A program made the position numbers and the translations under genes. Source: Lineus longissimus (taxonomy: Eukaryota > Nemertea > Pilidiophora > Heteronemertea > Lineidae). From it: 64,000 bases of DNA. Shown piece by piece: positions 38,501-53,500 of the stretch (positions are counted from its first letter, which is position 1; each line of letters begins with the position of its first letter). The notes under the pieces were generated by a model that was not told the DNA's origin, did no database searches, and saw only the letters and a program-made list of their open reading frames with translations. The stretch spans positions 6,829,501-6,893,500 of the forward strand of contig NC_088310.1 in assembly GCF_910592395.1 (NCBI RefSeq), given 5' to 3'.

Positions 38501-41500
38501 GTCTATCAGACATGTTATCTGACAGGCATCGCCAATGTCATGTTCGGCATATTTCGGTTATTTCCGGGTTCTAAAAATAGTAAAGGTGATATCTCAGGAA
38601 GGCTTTATACGCAGCGCACAACTCAATTTATTCGTTAAAAAAAGACTACATCAGTCGCGGATCAATTGGTATCCGGGCGAAATTCTGGGGGATTTGATGA
38701 GATATCGAACAGAGAGCCTTGAAAGCTTACCTATTTGAGATGTGGACCTAACTTTCTTCTTACTAAACGGACCCCCATTGAATGTGTAACACATTCCGTA
38801 ATCTGTCATGGTGACTTTCCAATCGTCACCCCGACACCGTTCTCCCTTGAAAAAACAACTGAAACCAGAAAGATACACGAATATAAGTACATTTATATCA
38901 CGTATGACGTTTGCTTTGTAAAAAAAACCCCTTGATCGGTAGAGCAAGCTCGGTTGACATAATAAAGCGAAAAAAAACAACAACTGAGCAACGTCGATAA
39001 CACGCCTTCTATTACAAAATGAAAGTTTGGAGAATGTGTTTCATAGGAATCGTTCATAACAAGACCACTCGCAGACAGATGACACTGCAACCTGACCGCC
39101 TTCGCAAAAGACTTCGAATGCCATGATCGCGTGACGTTGACAGGCCTACGCCAAATAGCTTTTTTGTGTCGAGTAATCCATCGCAGTTATATGTTAAGTG
39201 TTCCCTTTTAAGGGAAACATTGCCCCGACTATACAATCGTACAAATTCCTGCTGCACACAGACTACAAATCTTCTTCTCAACGATAAGACAAAGTTACAT
39301 CGTGTCGTAAATGGATCCACTACAATAGGTGATGTCAAGGAATATATTTTTCTGTTAGTCTGTTGGTCTTCCTGTTTCATTTGGTAGTAAACTATTAAAA
39401 CATGTTTGCTGTTTTTCCAATGGAAGGCTTGGTAATAAAGCCGTTGGTAACTCTGTTTATCCTCTCAATCTGCACAATGTCTTATCATTCATGTTACAAA
39501 AGATACGGCATGTGCGAGATACGGGGCATGAAACGCTGATGTGGGGGAGCAGATATCCTTAACCAAAGTTTACCTGATTATAAAATCTTCCCGCCTATGC
39601 CCCGTCTTTGCAAAAACATCTTCCAAACTGAGATCAGTATTAGTTGCTTTCAGCTGTTGAATAGATAGTACTATATCCTGTTCGCTTTGTTTGCCATCAG
39701 GAATGAATGTATCACTTAGTATATCGTACACCTGCAATCTGGCTGCTTCTGTTGCCCTGGAAGGTGAGAAAGTGAGAATATAATTATTACATATTGTGTA
39801 ACCTTAAGGTTGTGATATACAGAAGATACTCCATGATTAAGTTGTCAAGTCCTCTTAACTGGTAATATGGCTGCCGTTGTCGCTGCCTGTAAATAAGAAC
39901 ATATTGGGGGTTATTAGATATGGAACTTAACACTTGCAGGGTGTCACCCGCCCTGAACAGCAAATGGTACACGTGTTGTAGTTAGTACAATATTTTCACA
40001 AAAATGATAACAGCCCAGAAAATGTAAATCGTACACGGTCATGCAATGCCCCTGGCTATCACTCCGGCCAGAAGTAAGAAACGTAGGATGCTTCTTACCT
40101 GTTCCGTGTATCTTATACATGAGACAAGTCGGGTCTCCTTGGGGGACAAGGACATTTTATTGTTTTTTTTGACAGATTATTGAGTACATACACCCTGACA
40201 ATCTCGTGTTATCCTGTGACGCAGATATTTTAGACATATTGGATATATATTGTGACAGATAGACGCCCACGTTGCCTGCAACAATAGCTGTCTCTATAAC
40301 TAATATTAGCTTATCACATTGCTTTGCGTACTACGGTCGAAGACGAATGAAGATGAAGACCCAGGAAGACCATGAAGCTACCAATGTGGTGACGAAGATA
40401 TTCAGAAAGGGTTACTTTCCACCAGCTTGACCAATCAATGGTTATCATACATGTAGAACCTGCCATATCGACTAACTCATTACAAGGGCCCACAAGTTCT
40501 CTTGAGCATACAAAATGCTTATCTCTTCCAAGATTTCTACCACCACTTCATTACACATTATTGCCTCAGCAGCAGACGTCACAGCCCCTACTTGCGCAAA
40601 TATCGAATGAAAGCATCTGTCGTTACTGTAAGCAGTGTCGAGGTGGGACATCAGGCGTAAATCGGCTAGATCTGATGACATCCACGGAGGAGGCTAATTG
40701 CCATTCGATTTCTATTGCTCTCGGGTGGGCTGGGAAGCCAGAATTTATACCTAGATCAGGTGCCACTAAGCTAATATGTCACGGCATGAAAATTCATATC
40801 ATAAACCCTTAACATGATATGTGGGAAGAAACATTTGCAGCCTTGTTGTATCAAATATGTAAAACGAGCATGGTAATATTTGGAACACGTGCCCTCTGAC
40901 ATTATGCTAACCATTTTTAAGAGGTAATATTCACCATACCGTACCGTCACCATTGTTTGGAGAAGGGAGACTCGTTTTTCCGCCCACAGATACGCTACTA
41001 CACAACTGATATGCTCGGATGCATGCAAAACCACTCATAGACGAGACATAAGGACTGTTTTGTAGCAAATTTTATTTTTTAAGCAGTCATCTGTGAAAAC
41101 TTCACTGCTATGTCTCCGGAACAAAGTGCTTTTAAGTCCTTTCCTTTGGAGACAAAGTCACGAAATTTCGAAATTCATGTTGAAATGTACGGAATGTGAC
41201 GGAGTGTCGGAAATATGAAACCGGCGTCACGTACCCGATGTACACCACATGTCCAACAGCCGGGTGAAGTTGCAGTGATCTTTTAGAAGATGATACTCCT
41301 ATAAAAGAACACCAAATAATCGTGTGGCTAATTAAATGATGACTGCGGTTTTTAGGTCCAAGATGATATTCATAGAATCAACGAGACAGAATCAAACCGA
41401 AAGTTATAATAAAGAACTGCTAGAACACGTGGTACGAGAGTCTTATCCCAGGAAGTGTTTCGAAATTGCTTGTTGATGACAGTACAAGAGCCACGATGTC

Positions 41501-44500
41501 GGCTCATCTCCATCAGTGAATTCAATAAAATGGCGACGTCCTTACAAGCTCTTCTTGTGACTTTATTACGAGTCACTGATTGATAACTAGCCACTCTTGG
41601 ATACAATGTATCTTGAACATATCATGCACTCAATGGCATAAAGTAGAATCCAAAAAAAGAAAATGTGTGAGAGACACAAAAACGATGTACGAACTTGCTG
41701 AACACAGAATCCAATAAAAAAACGAAATATGCATCCGATACAAGATAAGAGGGCCCGCAACACGAGATATACCAATATTCTGGCTTCGTCAAGGCCGTAC
41801 TTCACATCAGTGCCTTATTTCATGTCAAACATCTTGCTTTCTCTAGAAATGTTAACTTCAAACACCACACCTGACTTCTTTTGGAGTCTCATACTGATAT
41901 TTGTTGCGAACTAAGCACTAGCTACTCATTATGCTGTTGGCGACATAACATCTAACGACATTTCCGGTCGATTGAGAAGCTGCAACATCAGTCCCCACAA
42001 TCACCCAGACAACATTCACTGCAACACTCGCCGCAGTAATAAATATTTGGGGTTACGACTTTTAATCAAAAGTCACTGCTATATCGGCTGTGGTGACTGC
42101 AAAACACGAAATGAAAGACGCCCACCAGGTTCAATCCCGGGTATATACCGACGGTAAAAAAGATCATTAGATTTAGCTTGATAAGAGATAGAGAAGGTAC
42201 GCCTGCATGGCTGATACTTTCTACACATGCCCGAAATGACAGACACCATCAAACAAAGCAAACCAAGACAAGGTTTCATCACATCTTTTGGTTGCCTTCC
42301 AAGAAGCTGCATTGACATAACTACGCCTGTGGGTTGATACTTCCTACTGACTAGCCAGACATGATTGATGCTCATTTAGCCGGGCCTTAACCTGGACAAG
42401 GTTTCATCACACCCTTTGGTTAGGCACGACAAGAGTATCCGCTACTTAGACGCCTAATGAAGGAGAGCTAATGGACATCATGATCAATAGGTGACCACAC
42501 ATACACAATAAGGGAGAATCGCCCACCCGTTCACGAGGTTATGTGCCGATTACCCTTTCACCTTGAACTCTAGCTGCCACCCTTGCTAATGAAGCCAATA
42601 ACGTCAGATGTGGTATTTGCTAGCATTTAAGCGACACTGACGAAGCCTATTTGTGGTTATAGACTGGATGGGATCTGTAACGGTGAAGAGCTGTTTTTTC
42701 AAATCTAAATCTGACTCTACATTGATTACTCAATCAACACATCTACACTCCAAGCAAAGGTAAAATGTCATCAATATGGATTTGCTTTTGTTGTGCATTG
42801 ATATATGAACGACGAAGAAAAGCCGACTCCTCAACGTGTCACACGCCTGGTCGTCAGCGTCAGCTCAATTTCGTCTGTAAATGATGTTTCAGATTGACTT
42901 GGGTATACCACCCTCAGGAGACATCATTCGTTTCGCAAGATACCAACATACGAGGTACAGGTGACAGCAATATGATGGGTTTGGTTACAGATTATGATCA
43001 CACATATAAGTATTATCATTGCTTCCATTGCTTAAGATTCTGGGGCCAACCAACCGAAAAGTACATGTATAAAGTATATGACTGCTACGACACTTAATTC
43101 AGTTTATGAGTAAATGTTGGCACAGGGCGAGAAATATAACCTCAAAAAACGATATTGCACTTCTGAGATAACACACTACCATGCTATTTAATGACGCACC
43201 ATCCACTCACAAAACCATTTCTTAATAAATCTTAAACGTTCTTTGCCAATAAATAAAATGCTATTTCAAGAAATGAAACATCTTTCAAACAATCTATAAA
43301 TGTGCTCGAATATCTTGTAATAAACATGTCCTGGAAATAAAAATTGACATATCTGTGAGCCTTAGGGGTCATATAGATTTGCTTCGTGTCTCGGCTGTCG
43401 ACAGCATCATATTTTTCACCTTGAGATACTGACAGCTAGTTACGTTATTATCAGTAAACCTCAGAAAAGCAGTTGTTATTCAATAATGATTCCGTAGAGG
43501 GGGCTTTGGTTAAGAGAATTCGAAGTAAGAAGTGAAGCTGGCACAGAAAGATAAATCTAGTTATCGCCCAATATCTTTAAAGGTCAGAGTAAGTTACTTA
43601 TTGATCCAAACTTTTCAGCATGCCACCGTTAATTCTGGTGAACACTCTGAGTGGGTTTCAAAAGCGGTATGTTTCCTCTGAATAATTACGAAATCTAAAG
43701 GCAAGTTAGAGAAGTGGTGTGCCGACCTTAAGTGTTTCGGTTTGAATGCCGACCTCCATGGTTTAATTAAGACGTCTATAGAGATCCTACTAAGGAACTA
43801 TGACTCTATAGAGTGCAATCCTAATTTGTTACAAAGGTTTCAGCGATGGAAAGAAGATGGGATTGATGAAGGAGGTCTGGTTTACTGTTGATTTTGTTGG
43901 AGATTGGGATCAAGTAAACATGCATACTTTAAGCTACGACTAAATGTAGGTAACTCTCGCCACATTTTTAACTACATCAGTGCTGTTGCAAGAGTATGAA
44001 CGAAACAAACCAAATCCTACCCTGTTCGCAATATATCTAGTAGTAAGCCCCATATCGGAATATGCAACTTGGCATTATTTTTGGAACACCCTCTAATGAA
44101 ACCTTTGTTTTGAAACGAGAAAGATAATATCCTCTAGTGCTCAGCATAAATTCAATTGCCCAACTTCACGCAGTTTCGTAGCAATAACAATCTTTTCTTG
44201 TGTAATGGTTTTGACAGTTTGAAGCAGACGTGTTCAGAATAATTAAAACAGTGTATTGTTCGAAGACATGAAAGAAGATAATGTTTGAAAAGTGTTGTTT
44301 ACACCAAGACAGTATACTACTCCAACCAGTCGCACCCGGTTAGTGAACTTGTCCCAAATGTGGTGCAATTATTTCATACTGGCATCGCGCAAAGTCTTCA
44401 TTTATCAATAAGACGTCAACACTTTTTTCCAACACGTACAGTGAAGAAAATAAATAGACATTCCGAATAACTTGACGATGACATATAACTTTCAAGCAAA

Positions 44501-47500
44501 CCGAACGCTAATCACAGCCTATCAAAGTTTGGCATGAGTCTAAAATGTTGTCCAGTGGCATGCTATTTTCTAGCTCCGAGATAACGAAGTATCAGGCTAG
44601 GCGACGCCGAGACAGACAATTTATAGGAGTCTTTATAGGAGTCTCATAACTTAGTGGTTAACACTGCTGGCTAACACACAATAGGGCCCGGGTTCGATGC
44701 CGGGAGCATCATGAGCGGACACCCGAAATAGTCTTACTCGATATGTTATCAACTGAGAGTTGTAAACAAAATACATGTATCATGAATGAAAGCGTGTTTG
44801 TTTCTAGTTTCATTCTTTGCACTAGTTACACAACTTGAATCATACTTTATTATTAAAGAGTTCATATGTCGAGAGTTGACAAAGAACTGTGTTTACTTAT
44901 TGTAGCACGCAATACGTTTTATTCTCTAGACGTTGTATCTTTCATCCCTCGGTACTTCTTATTAAATATCTGTCAATATCGTCTGCCACTGCATTGTGAG
45001 TATGAATATGATAAGAATATCGTATAAAATGCAAATATGAAATGTTTCCAATATAAAATTGACCAACGCAATTTGTTTTAAATAGTGCAAATGTACACAC
45101 AGTTTGATGGTCATGATTCGCAAAACATCTACATGTACTATTAAATGATTTCATCTACAACGAAACAAATCGAAATAGTCTTGTCTTAAACCATTATTCG
45201 TTTATAAATAGCGGAGGGTGACGACTGGTGTTACTGGTGTACATTTATGAATGCAATGCACGTACGCTCTGAACACTTACGAAGTACATTCGGCAAATCT
45301 GACCGCGAAATCGAATACGTCTGTCTGATCAAGACATGAACTAAAAATGATGACACCCAGAAACAAAAGTATATTTTTTCATCAAAATTTCCATCGAGGC
45401 TAAAAAAACCCAAAAGGTTTAGGTTTAATATGCCAATGGAATTTTGTTAACTAAAGTTCATAATCTGATGTTTACGGATCACAAAAACAATTTGTCTGCA
45501 TTTTCAAAAGCGTGCCATAAGCCTTAAATGGTTCAATACACTTTGTTCAAATTGATTCTTTATGGTGAACGAAGAAATTGATATTGTATACCAGTGTAAT
45601 CCGCTCATGTTCCCTAGGCGACACTGTACATACCGTGGTCTTAGCTGATATCTAATATAGACTTAGTCTAAAATACAGGATTATGGTTAATATAAAATAT
45701 TGAATTTCACCACGGTTTCATAACTTAGTTGTTCTTATAATGTAATTTGAATCATTCTCACAACTCATTTCTCATACGGAAGAGATTAGGAATCTTGTGA
45801 TACTCGCACGACACCCCAAGGTCCCCTGAATGAATTACCAAGTTTCTCCTCGTCCTTCACTACAAGAAAAACGAAGGGGAGTTTATTTTAAGTATCGCGG
45901 TTGACAAGTCTGAGAGAAAATAAACAGTGTTGAAGCATTTTATCAAGAGCATCGGTATAATGACAAATACTGTCATGAAATACTCTTGTTATAATAGACA
46001 TGTATATTCAATATTCTTGTGAAGTGAACACGTTCCCACAAAGCTTTTTTGGTCTTTAAACGAGGCCATCGGTTTTGATGTGTGAGCTGCTTTTGAAGCG
46101 GGTTCTCCCCAGAACGTCGATTTTAATCTAGCAAGAGAATACGACTCTACAAAAATTAACATTTTAACTTGGTGTCAAAAAAAGGATTGAAGAAGATAAT
46201 CATCCATTAAAAGTTAATCTACGTTAATGTGTTATTCATTTTTCCAATTTTCAGCTAACTTGGCCATTAGCAGGTTGTAAACTTTCTTACATCTTTGTAT
46301 TTTGTAGAACTACCTAGGCATATGTAGTCAGACGCAAACAGATTTGATAATTCAGCACAAAACCAGTTTGTAATAGCAAATCTTTTACTCAGTTTCGGGA
46401 AAGCTATTTGCAGTTGATTTCCTTATTCTAACGGTCTTGAAATGACCATATATCGTAGGTGCTTCCACGAATACCAAAGACAATTGGCCTACTCCTGAGC
46501 CGGTCATTAAGAGAACGATTGTTCTAAGAGAGTGTCCCTGGTGAACTTCTTGTACAGACTACTAGGAGACCGGGAGGTGATGAAAAACCGATAACTATGG
46601 ATTCTGTCCACGAGTATTTCTCGCCAACGAGCAATTATCACCTCCGTGCGGGAATTTAACAGCAATTTTGGATGTCGATTCATGTCCTTGCTGTCTTTCT
46701 GCCAACCCACGCTCATCACGTATGGTTGTTATGACTTTCCCTTGGGACTCTCGCTCATTTTTGTGATGGAGCAATTTGTTAAGTCAATGCCGATGGAAAT
46801 GGTCTGGCCAGGACCGGACAGAGGAGCGCCTGCCCTCGTGGTTGTTGTAGTGTCGTCGTCATCCTTCACACTCTCCCAACCAAACTTGGGCAGGGCATCC
46901 CTGGATTTTGCCCCAACGGCAACGGGCGTTAGAATGAACTTCTGACGAGGCTTCTTACAAGCTTTTTACCAAAAGCTGAAATAAGTTCTTGAAATTTTTG
47001 GTTGTCTTACGAAGTCTCGAGAGAATGAGGTAATTAATGACATAACAAGTAAGAGATACGGCAGTTACTTAGTCATCGCCTAAAGTGACAACCAGAATAG
47101 CTCATGATTTGAACTCGCTTGAACCTGCCTGAATAACCGACTCCTTTTAGAGAAAGGGAATTTAGAGCACTATTTTCTTTATTCTTCTGTGTCCACATGT
47201 GATTACACACTGCATAATGTTAGTGTGTTCACAAACAACCACGCATGACAATATAGCGTTACCAGTGTTTGCATTTCAAGACACTCCCATTCGCGAGCAA
47301 GAGCATTTCCAATGAAATGGATGGTAAACCATCAACGGCGACAGATTTTGGTGTAGTTGGTGTACACAAGAGATTTCCTAAAATAGAAGTTTGCGTGGTA
47401 CTAATGATTGCGGAAACATTTAAAAATCAGCGATGAGTAGAATCTTAATCGGTTTTTGTATTTCTTACGCGCTAGTCCAAGAAGACCATCGAGCGCCATT

Positions 47501-50500
47501 ATGAAATTTTAGTTTGTGACATTTTTGACAACCACGTGTAGCCTATACTCCAGGCCCGGTGTGAGTGCAACAAAGGCGAGCATGGCAACAACCCCCGCGT
47601 GAGGCATTGGTCTTGTATTGGCTGCGCTAGTGCATTTTTCATTAGCCTTATGTGCTTTCAGTTTATGATTAGGCCGAACAGAAATATAAGTTCGAGCAGT
47701 TGAAACAAGAAACAAAACAAAAATTAGGTCAATACATTGACCGCAAGATTGTTCAAAGATGCCAGACATTGCTTTGCTTGACCGTTGGTGAAAGTCGGTA
47801 TTGCCGACGCAAAGTACATTGAGCCTGGATGTCGATTTCAATCATAGGCGTAATGAACAGTCTCGTGCAGTGTCTGGGGTGAATCTGGTTCTACCAAATA
47901 TTGGATGCAATTCAACACCCGGTGGTCCTCTCCCGAGATTGCCTGTTGTGTGCATTCGGATCACCATCGACGGCCAATTATCCCTATATGGAGGCTTTGG
48001 GGACTACGGAATGCCAACTACTCAGCTAAATCAATGGTGCACTGTTTTAGACCATCCCTAGTGTTTGTCGGCCATTATGCATCCGAGTTATGTACAGTCA
48101 GAAGATGTTCCTCTCTTCATGAAATGAATGCTAATATTTGCTTTATAATGCTTTGCATGGAAAGTTTCCTGAAAGTAGATTGAAGGGGAGTTTGGAACAA
48201 TGCGAGGATTATTGATATTTACAGCCAATTTCACCACAGGAAAACCTTTGTGCCCCGTGTGAATTATGAAGAAAATCCAAAACCACGCCATCAAATTAAT
48301 TCTAGACTGTTGCAGAGGAATTTAATTACTTTAGAAACTGGTTGATTCTTGGGCGGGTTATAGTTTTCGTATTACAAGTACTTTATGAAGCAACTTCAAG
48401 TAGACATGGTAAATTTCTTGACATAGTTCCAATATCACACAACGGAGTCGACTATTGATCATCCTCTTAATGATCTCGCCCTGCGCATGATCAAGTGAAA
48501 GGCAAACAAACAAATCAGAGAAGTAAGTCGGAGGTTTGTCTACATGAAATTTCTTGATTTTATTACACTAAAGTACAAATTTGAATAATACCTCTCAAGC
48601 AGTCAGACGAAGCCAAAATACTTTGACATGTTTGAGATAAAATTCTGCTCGTTTTGTCTCTTTCAGTGGGAAATCGCTGCTCTTTCAACTGGATGAAAAA
48701 AAAGTGACGGGATCATACACCATCCAAAAATTCACTATAAAAGATTATTACAATTCTATAAACGTCGATATTTCTTATTACCTTCCCCAGACAATCATAC
48801 AACACCACCACAGATAACTAGTATTCTGATATCTGAACTTCCATACCCGGCGCCCATGTTAACAGTTTTCTCTTCATCTATTTGTCCTCTCTTAAATACT
48901 GCAAACATATTCCTGTAAATTTCTAACAAAAATTTAGAATTCGCAATTTTCATTTTTGCGAATCTGGGTTATGCGGTTAACAGTATTGGAAAACAGTGGA
49001 ATAGAGGAGTTATCTTGATAAGAGGACAACGAGTGCCGGTAAGACAATATGTATCGGCTTTTTAAGCTGATTTCGAGCCAACTCATCGAAGAGATTATAC
49101 CTTGGAACGTGTCTGACCGAGGATATCCAATTATAACATGTATAAGGACGTTTTGAATATGGACGTTTTGAAAGGCTGAATGATAACGGATTCAAAACTG
49201 TCTGAGCAAATAAGAGACGATGAGTGATAATTTGTTATCAATACTTTGAAAGGGACAATAAACATATTCTTTTAAAAACGAACGGTATCCGATAGAGTAT
49301 CTGAAATACAGACCTAGAATTTTTTGGAAAAATAGTCCTAGACAAAGTAAAAATCAATGGTGCAAAGAGAAAAAATTGTACGTGAAATAAGAAAAAGACA
49401 TACGTGCAATGAGAAAAAAAATCATACGTGCAATGAGAAAAAATCATACGTGCAATGAGAAAAAAATCATACGTGCAATGAGAAAAAATCATACGTGCAA
49501 TGAGAAAAAATCATACGTGCAATGAGAAAAAATCATACGTACAATGAGAAAAAATCATACGTGCAGTGAGAAAAAATCATACGAGCAATGAGAAAAAATC
49601 ATACGTGCAGTGAGAAAAATCATACGTGCAATGAGAAAAAATCATACGTGCAATGAGAAAAAATCATGGCGAACTGAATGATACGAAATGAAATAGAACA
49701 AATGACAACAGTTGGATTCAGTTACGCTCTCCTTTTAACCAAAGCTACTTCTCATCCATAACTTTAGTATACCACATTATCACAGATCTATAAACTGTCA
49801 TTCACACCAAGAGTAACCAGTCAAGTATTCCGATCTCGAAAATTAGCATGGCAGAAAAATCGTTCGATGCTAGGGACAAAACTAGATTGATTCATAGTCA
49901 AGGATAGAATCTATATCTAAGATCTATGGACATATCACCGCGACCTCGAGCTGGTGTGATTGAATTCGATCTGCCAGGCGATAATCAGTCTAGCTATTTT
50001 GCGGTAACATCAAGATCGGTTTTTTTCGAACTCATGGGGAGTCAGTCAGTGTTGATAACCTTTGGTATGACTATCTGAGTCGAATTCGGGTGTCTATGTT
50101 TTCATTGATCAAGGCCCACTCCGTATGATTATCGTCATAGCCAACAGAACTACAAATGTACTGCATACACGTATAATCCGAGGAAGCCCGTTTTCCTTTT
50201 TAAGATACCTCTTCAACAAAAATGTCGATACTTCTAAAATGAATAATCGTCATTATAGCAAAAATAATGTTGCCAATAGCGTTGCAAGCATCTACTTGGA
50301 TTACCAAATAAAGTTAGCACACGAAGGCTTCTCAAAAGGTAAATTACTTCGAGTAAAAACGATTTTTGCATTTTACTGCAGATTCTTAAAGTAAAAATAT
50401 TCATACTTTACTCGTTACTGGTGTTGAACTTCATAGTGTTACTTTACTCATTGAACAAACAAACTAAAGTCAACATCAGTATCGTCTGCCTTTGATCTAA

Positions 50501-53500
50501 TTTGATCTTTTACTGATACTTCGTGAGCTGGATGAGTGGGTTATCCCCAGAGGGTCCCCCAGACTACTCAATCTTGGCTCAGCAGAGAGAATGTCAACAC
50601 GAATGACGCACTCTGACGCAATCAGAGCAGGGCTAAAAGTGTATGTGTGGAGCTCGGAGCTAAATTTAACACTGGGGAAGGCGGGTGTAGATTACTTAGC
50701 AAGTGACTTCTATAGTCAGGGTTTTCTTACAGGCGATTGCAGGATTATTTGAAGGATTATGCTGCTAAGATACGAGGTATTTTTAGGTTTGACGTCTGCC
50801 GTACATCCCGACATCCCCACGCCGCCTTTTAGACTTTATCATTGGTGTTTTCTAACTTATCCTGATGTGGGTGGGTACCTTAATGTAATGGGGATATGCT
50901 GTGATAAAGACCTCTCAAGCTCTATAGCGCTGGAGTTTTTCCCCGCCAATATTAGATATCAGAACAGATTGTCAACATTGGAGAGAGAAATCTACTGGTC
51001 TTGATCGGGATTAAAGTAACTGTAAATATCATCTTTCATTGTCGGTTAATGATGTTTCTAATGTTCGAAGGTGTCACTTGGTGGGCACGCCAGTGAACAA
51101 AGAGGTTTTGAATGGTTAGAATGTTACATCTTGTCCGAACGTACAGGCAGGGAATTCTGAAAATAAATCCGTCATTTCGATGATTGATTTCAATGTTCAG
51201 TTCTGACCAGTCGGATTTGATTTTGCATGATCAATGAACAGCCCGGAATTCAGAAAAAGTTGCGACTATAGAAAGTATACAACGAGCTCTTTATTAAAAA
51301 GTAATTGCCAAGGCGAAAGCAGAGCCCGTATTTATCGAAAACAAATCCAATTATATTTTGGTACGATGGATCATTTCATTAAATCGCCTCGTCTATAACG
51401 AAAGAAAAATAAGCAAAGTCTCATTAAAAAATATTTCATCTTGCAACTAACGACGCCAGAAAGATTTATCAAACGAGATTTCGTCTAAAAATAGTTCCAT
51501 GCTCGTAGAGTATCAATATGAAAACGCCAGATGAAATATGCGACGCTTTTACTTTGCAAGTTGGTTGACCTTTTTAACACAACGCATAAGGATATCCGTT
51601 ACCCACGCCATCAAATGACGTGACATTTTACGAGGAAAGGTACAAATTCGGTTCCTTAAGGTACAGTAGATCAAATGAAATTGGAAGGAGAGGCGACTAC
51701 TTTGAAACAACATTTGCGAAATGCAGGGGGCGTGCGTGACGCGGAACTACGCTGCGCATGCTCTTGTTTATCAATGGCGGTTGGGCTATAGAACAGAAGG
51801 ACGTTCACCAGATACAACTAGGTTTATCTCGTTAAGTCTGAATAGGCGGTGAACTAAAGCAGTCTTTGCTGAGGTGAACTGACATTTAGAATGAAGACAC
51901 TCATGGTTGTATATTAAAACGAGTTTACAGGTCAATAGGTTGCAGTTGCCACCAAAGACGATTCGTAATAGTATCACGTCACCTAGGCGCAATGACTCCA
52001 ACAATGCAAGAATTGGCATTCATCTGGTATTTCCTGTTAAAGACTTGACCTACTTGTGTATTTGCTGTTATGTAATCCTCCCAATTCGACATTGATACAA
52101 AAATAAGGCAATTTCAGATTTCTTGTGGGAGCCTAGAAATGTCAAACGTGGCCATTTATAGTTTACATTTTCTTCAGAGCTTTAAAGATAATGCTATGAA
52201 TCGGCACATATATTCGTCAGTCTTTGCGACACTTTCATGACGCTTATCATTCCTTACAAAAGTTCACGCGTTCGTGACAGTTTTTACAAATGACTAAATT
52301 TGGAACATTCATACGTTTTTGGAATGTAATTTCATTCAGTAGCTAGACATGAAAGGTAACACAAACAAAGTAGGATCCATCAATAGGAGATCTGTCATTG
52401 ATCTTCTTTTCCTTATTCTAAGCAAGGTGACGTTATCCATGTTATGATATGAAAACGGTAAGACTGAAAGCAATGGGGTAAAATCCTAGTTGACGCGTAT
52501 AGCGCTGCAGTCATTCAAAACTGCAAGATGGAAAAAAACATATCTCAACAGAGGACCTGTTACTGACCTTCTTGTTGTCCTTCATCTAAAGCAAGATGAC
52601 GTTATGAAATAAAAATGGGAGGACTGAATGGAAGGAGTACAGTGCTAGTTGATCCGTACAGAGAGAGCAACATCTCTAGGAGGCAAAAACAACCTTCTTT
52701 TCGAAAGCTTGACGCATTGTGCTGTCCCCGCAACCAGGATCAAAGGAATCTTCATCCATAATGGATATTAAAGAGGTTGTGAAGAGCAACAAAACAAAGG
52801 ATGTTTTTCTGCTCCCGTAGTGGGTGAATGGACAAAGGCTAGGAGTGAATGGAATTTCTGACTCAAAGTGGAAAGCCGCTGTTCTCTGGTTTGTCCTTGG
52901 ATGCAACGCAAAATGCGGGGAACATTTTTATTGAGCTGTTTTGAGGTCAATGGCAAATTTAGCTCACTCCCCAGAAAGGTTTTAACAATGGCGAGGCTTG
53001 GCTTGATGACTTGGCTTAAAATTGATGACGTAGCCTTCCTCAGCTCCATTCACGAATCCAAATGAGGAAGGCGTTACAAGAAGTTGTTCTCAATCATGAC
53101 TTGGTCATTTTCAATGATCCCACGAACAAATTATATGAAGATTCTACTAATAATTAAAGTAGAAAATCATTCAAATAGCAAACTATCAATCAACAGGGAA
53201 AGAATGTATCTCAGCAGAACAACAAAGGGAGATCTTTTGTAGGCAGTCTCAACTTCACTTGTCGAAGAAACTGTTTTGGAAAACAGGAGAACTAATTTCT
53301 AGACCTTTAGACTAAATTTGTTAGAATTGCTATTCGATCTGTAAATCTCGAGTCATAAATTCATCAGATAAAGCAATATGAACTTGAATTATTCCTCAAT
53401 ATGAATGAATTCTTGTAGTAGCTGTCGTCTGGCATTCACTCACACACGCTAGCTATAAACGGTATCGTACAAATTGCTGTCTCTCATCTAATAATCCTAT

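Noticed and set aside
40438-40812. 124-codon plus ORF and an antisense 69-codon ORF
   Set aside because: No family motif, no splice context; both strands open over the same stretch, likely chance.
47509-48183. Minus ORF of 110 codons and overlapping plus ORFs
   Set aside because: No motif and no sign of a retroelement reverse transcriptase or other mobile-element protein; treated as chance.
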